Assembly (NCBI RefSeq): GCF_000420025.1
Contig: NZ_ATUD01000013.1
Location: 62,001-126,000, forward strand
Length of the DNA: 64,000 bases
Direction of reading: 5' to 3'
Source of the DNA: Patulibacter americanus DSM 16676
Lineage (GTDB): Bacteria; Actinomycetota; Thermoleophilia; Solirubrobacterales; Solirubrobacteraceae
Both the position numbers and the translations under genes were made by a program. Numbering within the stretch: position 1 is the first letter of the stretch; each line of letters starts with the position of its first letter. Positions 47,650 to 55,192 of this stretch are shown here, piece by piece. The notes under the pieces are model-generated. The model was not told the DNA's origin. It did not search any database and saw only the letters and a program-made list of their open reading frames with translations.

Positions 47650-48735
47650 ATGAGCACGGCCGCAGGCGCCCCCGACCATCGCGCCGCCGCCCCGGTCCCC
47701 GGGGCCGCCCCCGCCGCCCCCGCTGCCCCGGCGGTCCCGCCCGCCCCCGCGGTCCCCGCCGTCATCGCCCCGATCGTCACCACGGCCGGCGCCCACGTCC
47801 CTGACGTGCTCGCCGAGATCGAGCGCACCCTCCGCCACGCCGCCGCCCCCGGCAGCGCCCAGATCGACCAGGCCGCCCACGGCACGGTCGCCGCGGGGGG
47901 CAAGCGCCTGCGCCCCCTGCTGGCGATCATCGTCGGCGGACCTGCCGTCGCCGAGCCGGGCTCCGCAGCGCGTGAGGCGGTCGTCCGGGGCGGCGTGGCG
48001 GTCGAGCTGACCCACACGGCGACGCTGCTGCACGACGACGTCCTAGACGCCGGCCTGCTGCGCCGCGGCGAGCCCACCGCCTACGCACGCGACGGTCGGG
48101 CGGCTGCGACCTGCTTGGGCGACGTGCTCTTCGCCGGGGCGTTCGCCACCCTCGCCGGTGGCGGGAGCGCGGCCGCCCTGCAGATCCTCGCCGCCGCTAG
48201 CCGCGACCTGGCCCGCGGCGAGCTGATCCAGCGCGCCGACGCCTGGTCGACGGCGATCGACGAGGCGCGGTACCTGCACCGCTGCCACCTGAAGACGGGG
48301 GCGCTGTTCGAGGCCGCCGCGCGGCTCGGTGCCCTGGCGGCGGGCGAGGACGACGCCGCCTTCGCCCGGTTCGCCGCGGCGATCGGCGTGGCGTTCCAGC
48401 TCTTCGACGACGTGCTCGACGTCGTCGCGCCGCCGGAGCAGACGGGCAAGCCCCGGGGCAGCGACCTGCTCGACGGCACCGTCACCCTGCCGATGCTGAT
48501 CGCCCGCGAGCGCGACCCGGCCCTGGCCGCGCTCGACCTGCGCGAGATCCGCACGTCGGAGCAGGCGGCCGAGGTCTGCGACCGCATCGCGGCGACCGGC
48601 GCGACGACGGCGACGGAGGCCCGGGCCCGCGAGCTCGTCGCCGACGGCGTCGCGGCCCTCCCTTCGGATCTGGACCCCGCCCGGCGCGCGGCCCTCGAGC
48701 TCGTGGCCCGCGGCGTCATCGACCGCCGCCTGTAG
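47650..48735 (+). CDS. Polyprenyl diphosphate synthase
   Basis: 361 residues with an Ala/Pro-rich N-terminal extension of about 45 residues. First aspartate-rich motif LLHDDVLDAGLLRRGEPT, then HLKTGALFEAAARLGA, second motif QLFDDVLDVV, and KPRGSDLLDGTVTLPML. Trans-isoprenyl diphosphate synthases extend allylic diphosphates with IPP. Long-chain product for menaquinone side chains is likely given the neighbouring menaquinol-oxidising complex, but chain length cannot be read from sequence with confidence. Confidence 0.92.
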   Translation: MSTAAGAPDHRAAAPVPGAAPAAPAAPAVPPAPAVPAVIAPIVTTAGAHVPDVLAEIERTLRHAAAPGSAQIDQAAHGTVAAGGKRLRPLLAIIVGGPAVAEPGSAAREAVVRGGVAVELTHTATLLHDDVLDAGLLRRGEPTAYARDGRAAATCLGDVLFAGAFATLAGGGSAAALQILAAASRDLARGELIQRADAWSTAIDEARYLHRCHLKTGALFEAAARLGALAAGEDDAAFARFAAAIGVAFQLFDDVLDVVAPPEQTGKPRGSDLLDGTVTLPMLIARERDPALAALDLREIRTSEQAAEVCDRIAATGATTATEARARELVADGVAALPSDLDPARRAALELVARGVIDRRL

Positions 48736-48827
48736 GGCGACCGCCCGCGCGCCAACCCGACCCCCCAGGCATCCAAGGCGCGCTCCCCAGCGTTCCTTTA
48801 ACCGACATGACCTGGGAGGATCCCCAT

Positions 48828-49124
48828 ATGTACCTCGCCATCGGCGCCCCCGGCCTTCCGGAGCTCCTCGTCCTCCTGGTCGTCGTCCTCCTCGTCCTGG
48901 GGCCGAAGCGGCTGACGGGCGTTGGCCGCTCCCTCGGCACGAACGCCCGCGAGTTCAAGGACTCGATCACGGGTGGCGACAAGGACGAGAAGAAGAAGGC
49001 GAAGAGCGATCTGCACGCCGCCCCCCACGAGGACGCCGCAGGCGCCCCCGCTCCGCACGAGGGTGCGGAGGAGACGGTGACGGGCGAGCCGGTGCCTGAG
49101 TCGCGCCGCACGCCCCGCACCTAA
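48828..49124 (+). CDS. tatA: Sec-independent translocase protein TatA
   Basis: 98 residues from the ATG at 48828, with GGGAGGA upstream; an ATG 21 bases earlier lacks that spacing. Short N-terminal hydrophobic helix (PELLVLLVVVLLVLGPKRL), hinge GPKRL, then an amphipathic helix VGRSLGTNAREFKDSI and a charged tail: the TatA/TatB build. It forms the pore for folded Tat substrates with TatC, encoded seven bases downstream. Confidence 0.92.
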   Translation: MYLAIGAPGLPELLVLLVVVLLVLGPKRLTGVGRSLGTNAREFKDSITGGDKDEKKKAKSDLHAAPHEDAAGAPAPHEGAEETVTGEPVPESRRTPRT

Positions 49125-49131
49125 GCGCCGG

Positions 49132-50754
49132 ATGGCGAAGCTGCGCCCGGTCTCCTCGGAGGACCGCTTCACGCTCGTCGAGCACCTGACGGAGCTGCGC
49201 TCCAGGATCATCGCCTGCATCGGCATCTTCGTGGTCGCGTTCGCGATCTCGTACTGGCAGAACGAACGCGTCATCAGCGTCGTCAACAAGCCGCTCGAGA
49301 GCGCGCAGACGCCGAGCGCCAAGAAGTGCACCACCACGGGCGACAGCCTCGAGCAGAGCAACTGCTTCGACCGCGCCGTCGCCGACGCCCTGGGAAAGAT
49401 CGGCCCGATCCTCAAGCAGGGCGGCAACGGCGAGAACGCCACGCAGGCCGAGCGCCGCGCCGAGGCCCTCGCGGCGGTCCGGCAGGTCGAGAGCCTGCGG
49501 CCCACGAACGTCAACCGCAAGCCCGTGACGCTGGGCGTGGCGGAACCGTTCTTCCAGACGCTGAACGTGGCGATGTACGGCGCGCTGGTGCTGTCGCTGC
49601 CGTTGCTGCTCTACCAGCTCTACGCGTTCCTGATCCCGGCGTTCACCAACCGGGAACGGAAGGCGATCGTCCCGCTGCTGGTCGGCGTGCCGTTCCTGTT
49701 CTACGCGGGCGTGGCGTTCGGCTACTTCCTGGCGCTGCCACGGGCCGTCGACTTCCTCCAGAACTTCAACGACGACGCGTTCGACATCCTCGTCCAGGCC
49801 CGGGACTACTACAAGTTCGTGGGGCTGTTCCTGGCGGGCACGGGCCTGGTGTTCCAGGTGCCGGTCGTGGTCATCGCAATCACGCGCCTGGGCATCGTGA
49901 GCCCGACGCAGCTGCGCAAGCAGCGTGGCTTCGTGCTGATCGGCGCGGCCGTCGTCGCGGCGATCATCACCCCCACGCCCGACGCCGTGACGATGCTGCT
50001 GATGATGGCCCCCCTCGTGGTGCTGTTCGAGGCCAGCGTGCTGTTCGCGTCGTTCCTCGAGCGCCGCAGCCCGGTGCGTGGGCCGCTGGCGGACTGGAAG
50101 GACCTCCGCAACGGCGGCGACGATGAGGACGACGAGGACGACGACGACTTCGGCGGCCCGGACCCCGCGCCGGCCCCGGCGTCGGGCGGCAACCCGGCCG
50201 ACGAGTTCCTCCCGGAGTACGAGGGCGAGGACGACGACTTCGAGGACGACGACGAGGCCGCCTTCGCGAGCGTGTTCGACGACGACGAGGACGACTTCAC
50301 CCTCGACGATCAGGGCGCGCCCGACCCGGAGGCCCCGGACCCGGACCTGCTCGGTGATCCCGCCGGCCCCCGGCTGGCGACGGACGGCGACCCGGCGCCG
50401 GTCCACCCGGGCGGAGCCCCGTCGTTCGACGACGGCGACGAGCCGACCCTCGTCCACCCGGCGACGGGCGACGACGCGGGCGCGGGCCCGGCGCCCTTCA
50501 TGCCGCCGATGCCCGGCTCGCGCCGCGGTCCGTCGCCCGCGGCCGAGGGCCAGCCGCAGCACGACGACGCCCCCCAGCACCCCGTGACGGAGCCCCCGGC
50601 CGCCCCGCAGCCGCCGTCGCCCGCACCCCAGCCGCCCGCCGCGGGCTGGATGGCCGAGGCCGACGAGCTCGACGCCGCCGACCCGTTCGCGACGGACGAC
50701 GACGCCGGCGACGGGCCCGACGCGCCGCCCGCCGGCGGCTCCTCCCGCGAGTAG
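49132..50754 (+). CDS. tatC: Sec-independent translocase protein TatC with long acidic C-terminal extension
   Basis: 540 residues, about twice the usual length (about 250). The TatC core has LVEHLTELRSRIIACIGIF (N-terminal signal-binding region), EPFFQTLNVAMYGALVLSLP, RKAIVPLLVGVPFLFYAG, FLAGTGLVFQVPVVV and ITPTPDAVTMLLMMAPLVVLFE. The first periplasmic loop is enlarged by roughly 50 residues and holds two cysteines (in KKCTTTG and SNCFDRA). After the core, about 210 residues of Asp/Glu/Pro-rich low-complexity sequence extend into the cytoplasm. The extension is probably disordered. Confidence 0.93.
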   Translation: MAKLRPVSSEDRFTLVEHLTELRSRIIACIGIFVVAFAISYWQNERVISVVNKPLESAQTPSAKKCTTTGDSLEQSNCFDRAVADALGKIGPILKQGGNGENATQAERRAEALAAVRQVESLRPTNVNRKPVTLGVAEPFFQTLNVAMYGALVLSLPLLLYQLYAFLIPAFTNRERKAIVPLLVGVPFLFYAGVAFGYFLALPRAVDFLQNFNDDAFDILVQARDYYKFVGLFLAGTGLVFQVPVVVIAITRLGIVSPTQLRKQRGFVLIGAAVVAAIITPTPDAVTMLLMMAPLVVLFEASVLFASFLERRSPVRGPLADWKDLRNGGDDEDDEDDDDFGGPDPAPAPASGGNPADEFLPEYEGEDDDFEDDDEAAFASVFDDDEDDFTLDDQGAPDPEAPDPDLLGDPAGPRLATDGDPAPVHPGGAPSFDDGDEPTLVHPATGDDAGAGPAPFMPPMPGSRRGPSPAAEGQPQHDDAPQHPVTEPPAAPQPPSPAPQPPAAGWMAEADELDAADPFATDDDAGDGPDAPPAGGSSRE

Positions 50755-50793
50755 TCCTGACCGCACCGCGGCCCGTGGACGGGCGGCGGCACG

Positions 50794-50819
50794 GGCCCCG
50801 CGCACGGATGCGCGGGGCC
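50794..50819 (+). terminator. Terminator after tatC
   Basis: Perfect 10-bp stem GGCCCCGCGC / GCGCGGGGCC with a 6-base loop, 40 bases past the tatC stop. Confidence 0.7.
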
Positions 50820-50870
50820 TACCCGGGGTAGTCGTCACGACCCGGTGGCGGGTTCGCGCTCGCCGCCGTC

Positions 50871-50876
50871 TATCCT
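50871..50876 (+). promoter_or_regulatory. Probable -10 of leaderless mRNA for the TPR-like gene
   Basis: TATCCT ends seven bases before the ATG at 50884, supporting that start over an upstream GTG (50845). Confidence 0.5.
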
Positions 50877-50883
50877 GGGCCGC

Positions 50884-51645
50884 ATGCTCTTCGACCTGCG
50901 AGCCCCCGGCCGCAAGCGCGTCATCCAGGTGGTCTACGTCGTCCTGGCGGTGGTGCTCGTCGGCGGAACGATCCTGTTCGGCGTCGGCACCGGCCTGCCG
51001 GGCATCTTCGGCGGCGCCGACGGCAACTCGGGCGGCCAGTCGCTCGAGGACCAGCGCGCCGACCAGATCAAGGCCGCCGAGAAGCGGATCGCGGCCAACC
51101 CGAACGACGCGGCCGCGTACGCCGCCGTCGCCCGCCTGCGCTACGCGGCCGGCCTGGACGACTACCCCGAGAACGCGGCGACCGCCCCGCCCGCGGCGAA
51201 GGCCGAGTTCCAGAAGGCCGCCGCGGCGTGGGACAAGTACCTCTCCCTCGACCCCAAGACCATCGACACGGGTACGGCCAACCGCATGGCGGCCGCCTTC
51301 AGCCCCACGGGCCTGAACCAGCCGGCCAAGTGGGCCGACGTGCAGGCCATCGTGACGACCGAGGCCGAGGAAGAGGCCGAGAAGCGCGACGAGGCCGTCG
51401 AGCCCGCCACCTACCTGGCGCTCCTGCAGGCCCAGTACGCGGCCAAGCGCACCCGCCAGGCCAAGATCACCGAGGGCAAGCTCCGCGAGGTCACGCCGAA
51501 GGAGCTGAAGAAGCAGGTCGACGCCGCCATCGCCGTGGCGAAGAACCCGGACGACCCCAAGGCCCAGGCCGCGGCGCAGGCCGCCCAGGGTGCCGGCACC
51601 AGCACCGGTGGCGGCACGGTGACCCTCCCCGAGGACGAGAAGTAG
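50884..51645 (+). CDS. Membrane-anchored TPR-like protein
   Basis: 253 residues. A short basic N-terminus (LFDLRAPGRKRV) precedes one helix (IQVVYVVLAVVLVGGTILFG), then a long helical domain with TPR-like units (ADQIKAAEKRIAANPNDAAAYAAVARLRYAAG; KAAAAWDKYLSLDPKTID). The tail is Ala/Gln/Gly-rich. The soluble part should face outside. A scaffold or chaperone role is plausible but not shown. It lies between tatC and tRNA-Lys and is probably transcribed from its own promoter. Confidence 0.75.
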   Translation: MLFDLRAPGRKRVIQVVYVVLAVVLVGGTILFGVGTGLPGIFGGADGNSGGQSLEDQRADQIKAAEKRIAANPNDAAAYAAVARLRYAAGLDDYPENAATAPPAAKAEFQKAAAAWDKYLSLDPKTIDTGTANRMAAAFSPTGLNQPAKWADVQAIVTTEAEEEAEKRDEAVEPATYLALLQAQYAAKRTRQAKITEGKLREVTPKELKKQVDAAIAVAKNPDDPKAQAAAQAAQGAGTSTGGGTVTLPEDEK

Positions 51646-51670
51646 CCCCCGACCAGCCGACGCGATCGGG

Positions 51671-51692
51671 CGAGCATCTTGTACGATGCTCG
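51671..51692 (+). promoter_or_regulatory. tRNA-Lys promoter region within an inverted repeat
   Basis: CGAGCATC-TTGTAC-GATGCTCG is a perfect 8-bp inverted repeat ending two bases before the tRNA. TACGAT at 51682-51687 fits a -10 box with transcription starting near 51694. Confidence 0.5.
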
Positions 51693-51693
51693 G

Positions 51694-51767
51694 GCCCTGG
51701 TAGCTCAACTGGTTAGAGCAGCGGACTCTTAATCCGAAGGTTGAGGGTTCGAGTCCCTCCCGGGGCA
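51694..51767 (+). tRNA. tRNA-Lys (CTT)
   Basis: 74-base cloverleaf: acceptor GCCCTGG with CCGGGGC (one T-G pair), D-arm TAGCTCAACTGGTTAGAGCA, anticodon arm CGGACTCTTAATCCG with anticodon CTT, T-arm GAGGGTTCGAGTCCCTC, discriminator A. CCA not encoded. Confidence 0.98.
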
Positions 51768-51773
51768 CTGTGC

Positions 51774-51800
51774 AAGGCCCCCGTCTGAGACGGGGGCCTT
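51774..51800 (+). terminator. Terminator after tRNA-Lys
   Basis: Perfect 12-bp stem AAGGCCCCCGTC / GACGGGGGCCTT, loop TGA, followed by TT. Confidence 0.88.
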
Positions 51801-52820
51801 TTGCGTTCTTGGGGCGGCTGGTCCGGCGACGCTGAGTCGGAGACTGGCGCCGGGTGCAGCACTCGCGCCCGCTTTGCCTTAGAACCGCCCTTCGGCGGGG
51901 CCGCGTTCCCTTCTGGACGGAATTGCAGGGCGGTTCGTCCCGCGCCGAAGTAGGCAGCCCCGGGGATGGGGAGTGGGCAGGCGCTGGGACTACCGGCTGA
52001 CCCGAGGTTCCCGTTTCCCGTCATGGTGTTGGGCAGGTGTCGTCAGGAGCCCGCGAACGCGCAGCATGATGCGGCGGTCGCGAGCCATGAGGCGGAGGAC
52101 GCGATTAACGGACCGTTGCGGCGGACGTTCGGGTCCTTTGAGGACGAGCTCGACGACCGCAACGTCACTCGAGGCGTCGTCCGGGCGGGCGCGTCGGAGA
52201 TCACGTCGGGGCGACGCAGCGGGAAAACTTGCCGCGCCGCAAAAGGCGCGCTGCTCACGGGGTGGAATTCGAGGCCCGGTTCAGGCGCACGGTTGGCCGA
52301 GGCTGGTATCCGAGCGGCCGCCCAAGGACTAGGGCAGAAGCAGGAGCGAATCCAGCGCGCAGCACCCGGCCCGGAGGCCCCGACTTGCCTCCGGCGGCGT
52401 TCGGGGGCAACGCTGGGCCGTCCGGCGTATGCAATGCGTCGAGCGGACTTCGGGGACCGCTGCCGGATCCGGCACTCCGCGGGACTCATATACAGCATGT
52501 GTTTCCGGGCAAGATTGGGCGTGCAACGCGACGAGAAGGGCGCAGGTCGCCTAAGACGTGGGCACCGCCAGCGGTAAAGCGTGACTCAACGAACGGGCCG
52601 TCTGCCCAGTATCGATGTTCTAGACAAGCCTGATTTGCAGGACTTATCGAGAGCTGACGCGTCGAAAATGTCGCCGGCGGAGCGGTCCGGTAGCTATGCG
52701 GTGTATGTGCGCTCTTGCATAGAGAATCCGTGCGGTGTACGTTGGCCCGGCATCACCCACACAGGCCATGCCGCGTCAGGCGTGACCGTTTAATTCCACA
52801 GGTTCCCTGAGAGAGGTCCC
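51801..52820. other. Gene-poor 1-kb tract downstream of tRNA-Lys
   Basis: No open frame here has a credible coding pattern; the longest (51966-52577 plus strand, and a 70-codon frame at 52581-52793) lack ribosome-binding sites and recognisable motifs. The base composition is a little less GC-rich than its surroundings. Position beside a tRNA fits an old integration site, but no integrase or flanking repeat of the tRNA end was found. The last 40 bases carry the ribosome-binding site of the next gene. Confidence 0.5.
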
Positions 52821-53702
52821 ATGTACCGCACCCCGAGCGTTACCCGCTCACGCCGTCTCGTGGTTAGCGCCGCGGCCGCCGTCGCCACCGTCGCTGTCGC
52901 CGCTCCGTCGGCCGCCGCAGCCCCTACCGGCATCTACGCTGACTTCGCCGGTTGCCCGACTGCCAACCCCGCCGTGGTGTCCTGCCTCGTGAGTGACACG
53001 ACATCCGGCGCGATCAAGCTCGGCAATCAGAACGTTCCGATCACGAAGACCATCCGCCTCCAGGGCGGCGTGACGCAGGACCCCGAGACGTTCGAGACCG
53101 GCTTCGTAAATGCGGCGAACGGGAAGCCGACCCTGTCGCGCACCCCGCTCAAGGTTCCCGGTGGCCTGACGGGCCTCATCACTCCGGAGCCCAGCTGGAG
53201 CGCACCGCTCCGGTCGCTCTTCTACGCGGCCGTCAATTCGGTCAACGACGTCACGGCGACTGCGGAGCTCGTGGGCCCGGTTGGATTCAACTTCGGCAAC
53301 CTGCTCAATGGTGACGGGGTGTCCATCACCCTGCCGCTCCGGATCAAGCTCGACAACCCGTTCCTCGGTGACAGCTGCTACGTCGGCTCGTCGGGCTCGC
53401 CGGTGACGTTCCGGTTGACGAACGGCACCACGGCGCCGCCCGCAGGTGTGGCACCGCTCGTCGGCGACGCCGGCCAGCTCTCCTTCCAGGAGGACATCAC
53501 CAAGCTGACCGGCCAGTCGCTCGTCGACAACACCTTCTCTGCCCCCAAGGCGTCCGGCTGCGGCGGGGTCTTCTCGCTCATCGTCAACCCGATCGTGAAC
53601 GCGAAGATCGGGCTGCCGGCGGCCGCCGGTGTCAGCACGGCGCGGCTCAACGGCGATGCCAAGATCGCGCCGGCCTCGTCCGTGGCGGCCAGCAACAACT
53701 GA
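52821..53702 (+). CDS. Secreted protein of unknown function 1
   Basis: 293 residues with GAGAGAGG before the ATG. A basic start (YRTPSVTRSRR), a hydrophobic core and AAAAPTG form a signal peptide cut near residue 35. The mature part is beta-rich and contains four Cys (GCPTANPAVVSC, DSCYVG and SGCGG). It ends with polar residues and has no anchor or sorting signal. Motifs such as TKTIRLQGGVTQD and VSITLPLRIKLDNP point to a secreted beta-sandwich. I do not recognise a named family; it begins a run of four exported proteins. Confidence 0.75.
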   Translation: MYRTPSVTRSRRLVVSAAAAVATVAVAAPSAAAAPTGIYADFAGCPTANPAVVSCLVSDTTSGAIKLGNQNVPITKTIRLQGGVTQDPETFETGFVNAANGKPTLSRTPLKVPGGLTGLITPEPSWSAPLRSLFYAAVNSVNDVTATAELVGPVGFNFGNLLNGDGVSITLPLRIKLDNPFLGDSCYVGSSGSPVTFRLTNGTTAPPAGVAPLVGDAGQLSFQEDITKLTGQSLVDNTFSAPKASGCGGVFSLIVNPIVNAKIGLPAAAGVSTARLNGDAKIAPASSVAASNN

Positions 53703-53993
53703 TTCAACGCGACCGTCCGTCGCGACCCGCATCTAGCGGCGGGCCGGACGGGCGGTACGTCCCCCAACTTCTCGCCCTGACTGCGCGCTCGAACCATCGC
53801 AAGGCATCACCTCCTCGGTGTGCCCGATCGACAGGAGTGCTTTGTCAGGAACGTCCCGGCCGGAGGCAACCGGCCGAGACGCAGGTACCACATCGTGAGT
53901 CGAGCTCGCTCGGCGTCGCGTGAAGCACCACACCCGAAGGCCTGGCGCCAAGCGGTGCCGACCTTCGACCCACCCAACGAAGGAGACTAGACC
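53703..53993. other. 291-bp spacer between secreted protein genes
   Basis: No gene. It contains a small hairpin CGGCCGG-AGGCAA-CCGGCCG (about 53858-53877) and, at its end, AAGGAGA serving the next gene. Confidence 0.5.
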
Positions 53994-54614
53994 ATGTCCC
54001 AGTTCCTCAAGGCTCGTACCGCGGCGGTCGCCGTCGGCACCGCCGCCCTCATGGCCGCCGGCGCCTCCGCGGCGTCCGCGACCACCCTGTCCAACGGCGG
54101 TGGCCCGCTGGCGGCCGGCTCGACGATCAGCGGCCCGCTGGTCGGCACGGCGTCGCTGCAGACGGCCCTCGGGCCCTCCTCCTGTAGCGCCGGCACCCTC
54201 GGCGGTACGGTCGGAACCAATCCGGCGCCGACCGTCGCCATCACGTCCCCGGTGTTCACGCTGAACACGTGCACGGGCCCGACGCCCCCCGGCGGAGCGC
54301 TGAAGATCAACAGCGCGAACCTGGCGTCCGTGACGACGGCGGGCATCACCTACGGCAGCGCGGCGGCGAGCACGCTCGGCATCACCGGGGCGAACATCAC
54401 GCTCAACGTGACGGCCAGCGGGCTGACGCAGAACTGCAACATGACGGCGAACTCGGCCACGGGCATCGCGCGGAACGCGGACAACTCGATCACGTTCACC
54501 AACGTGCCGGTCACCGGCGCGACGGGTGTCTGCGCACGCGCGCTCCCGGCGCAGTTCTCGGCCAAGTTCGGGCCGATGACGTCCGGCGGCAGCGCGGTGA
54601 CGGTCAACCCGTAG
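53994..54614 (+). CDS. Secreted protein of unknown function 2
   Basis: 206 residues; AAGGAGA is nine bases before the ATG. The N-terminus SQFLKARTAAVAVGTAALMA ending SAASATT is a signal peptide. The mature protein is small, beta-rich, Gly/Thr/Ser-rich, with Cys pairs (SSCSAGT, NTCTGP, QNCNMT, GVCAR) that could form two disulfides. It ends PAQFSAKFGPMTSGGSAVTV, a tail that recurs as a fragment 247 bp downstream. Function unknown; likely an abundant cell-surface or released protein. Confidence 0.78.
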   Translation: MSQFLKARTAAVAVGTAALMAAGASAASATTLSNGGGPLAAGSTISGPLVGTASLQTALGPSSCSAGTLGGTVGTNPAPTVAITSPVFTLNTCTGPTPPGGALKINSANLASVTTAGITYGSAAASTLGITGANITLNVTASGLTQNCNMTANSATGIARNADNSITFTNVPVTGATGVCARALPAQFSAKFGPMTSGGSAVTVNP

Positions 54615-54622
54615 CCGGTCCT

Positions 54623-54656
54623 GCGTGGGGCGGGGGCCGCGGCCCCCGCCCCACGC
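54623..54656 (+). terminator. Strong terminator-like palindrome
   Basis: 34-bp palindrome with 16-bp arms (GCGTGGGGCGGGGGCC and complement) nine bases after the stop of the secreted protein 2 gene. Confidence 0.75.
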
Positions 54657-54790
54657 GCTAGGCAGGGGCCTGCGGATCCCCGCATGGCGTGCCGGGCTGC
54701 GTTCGGACCAAGGACGGGAGGCCGAGGACGCAGCATTGCAGGCTATGCGGCGTTTCCAGAGGCGCGAGACCGGCGTAGGCAGCCGCTGGC

Positions 54791-54861
54791 TCCCGGCGGA
54801 GTTCTCGGCCAAGTTCGGGCCGATGACGTCCCGTGGCAGCGCGGTGACGGTCGGCCCGTAA
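54791..54861 (+). pseudogene. Duplicated 3' fragment of secreted protein 2 gene
   Basis: 71 bp that match 54544-54614 at about 65 positions, including the stop codon. Translation gives PAEFSAKFGPMTSRGSAVTV and two more residues, against PAQFSAKFGPMTSGGSAVTV. No upstream part of the gene is recognisable, so it is the remnant of a tandem paralogue. Confidence 0.8.
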
Positions 54862-55192
54862 CGGCCGATGCCTTGGCGCGCGAGGCAACCGCTGCAGCCA
54901 GTTCCTTTCGGGAAACGCCGCCATGTTCAGGTCGCCAAATGCTGAAGTGGCCAGTGGCTTGAATGGGCGGCCCGACTCGGCGTCCTCCAGCGTGAGCATG
55001 CGGTCGCCTGAACGTGTGGTCGCAGGAGCGCTGGGGTCGTTGGGCCGCGACGAACGTCGGCGAGGCGGGGCCCGTGCAAACAAATCCCCCTCGGACACGG
55101 CAGCGCAATACGCTGCACGCTGGACCCGTGAACCCCAATTCGAGCCGTCATGTGCGTCGGCTGGTCAGCTGTCCCCCAGGAGGACGTAACAC

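Larger units (their letters stand above)
54615..55192. other. Intergenic region with terminator and duplicated gene tail
   Basis: 578 bp lacking an intact gene. It holds a large hairpin (54623-54656) and a copy of the preceding gene's 3' end (54791-54861). The remainder (54862-55170) shows nothing recognisable; AGGAGG at its end serves the next gene. Confidence 0.6.

Noticed and set aside
51966..52793. Long open frames after tRNA-Lys (203 and 70 codons)
   Set aside because: No ribosome-binding site, no recognisable motif and composition typical of non-coding GC-rich DNA; not called as genes.
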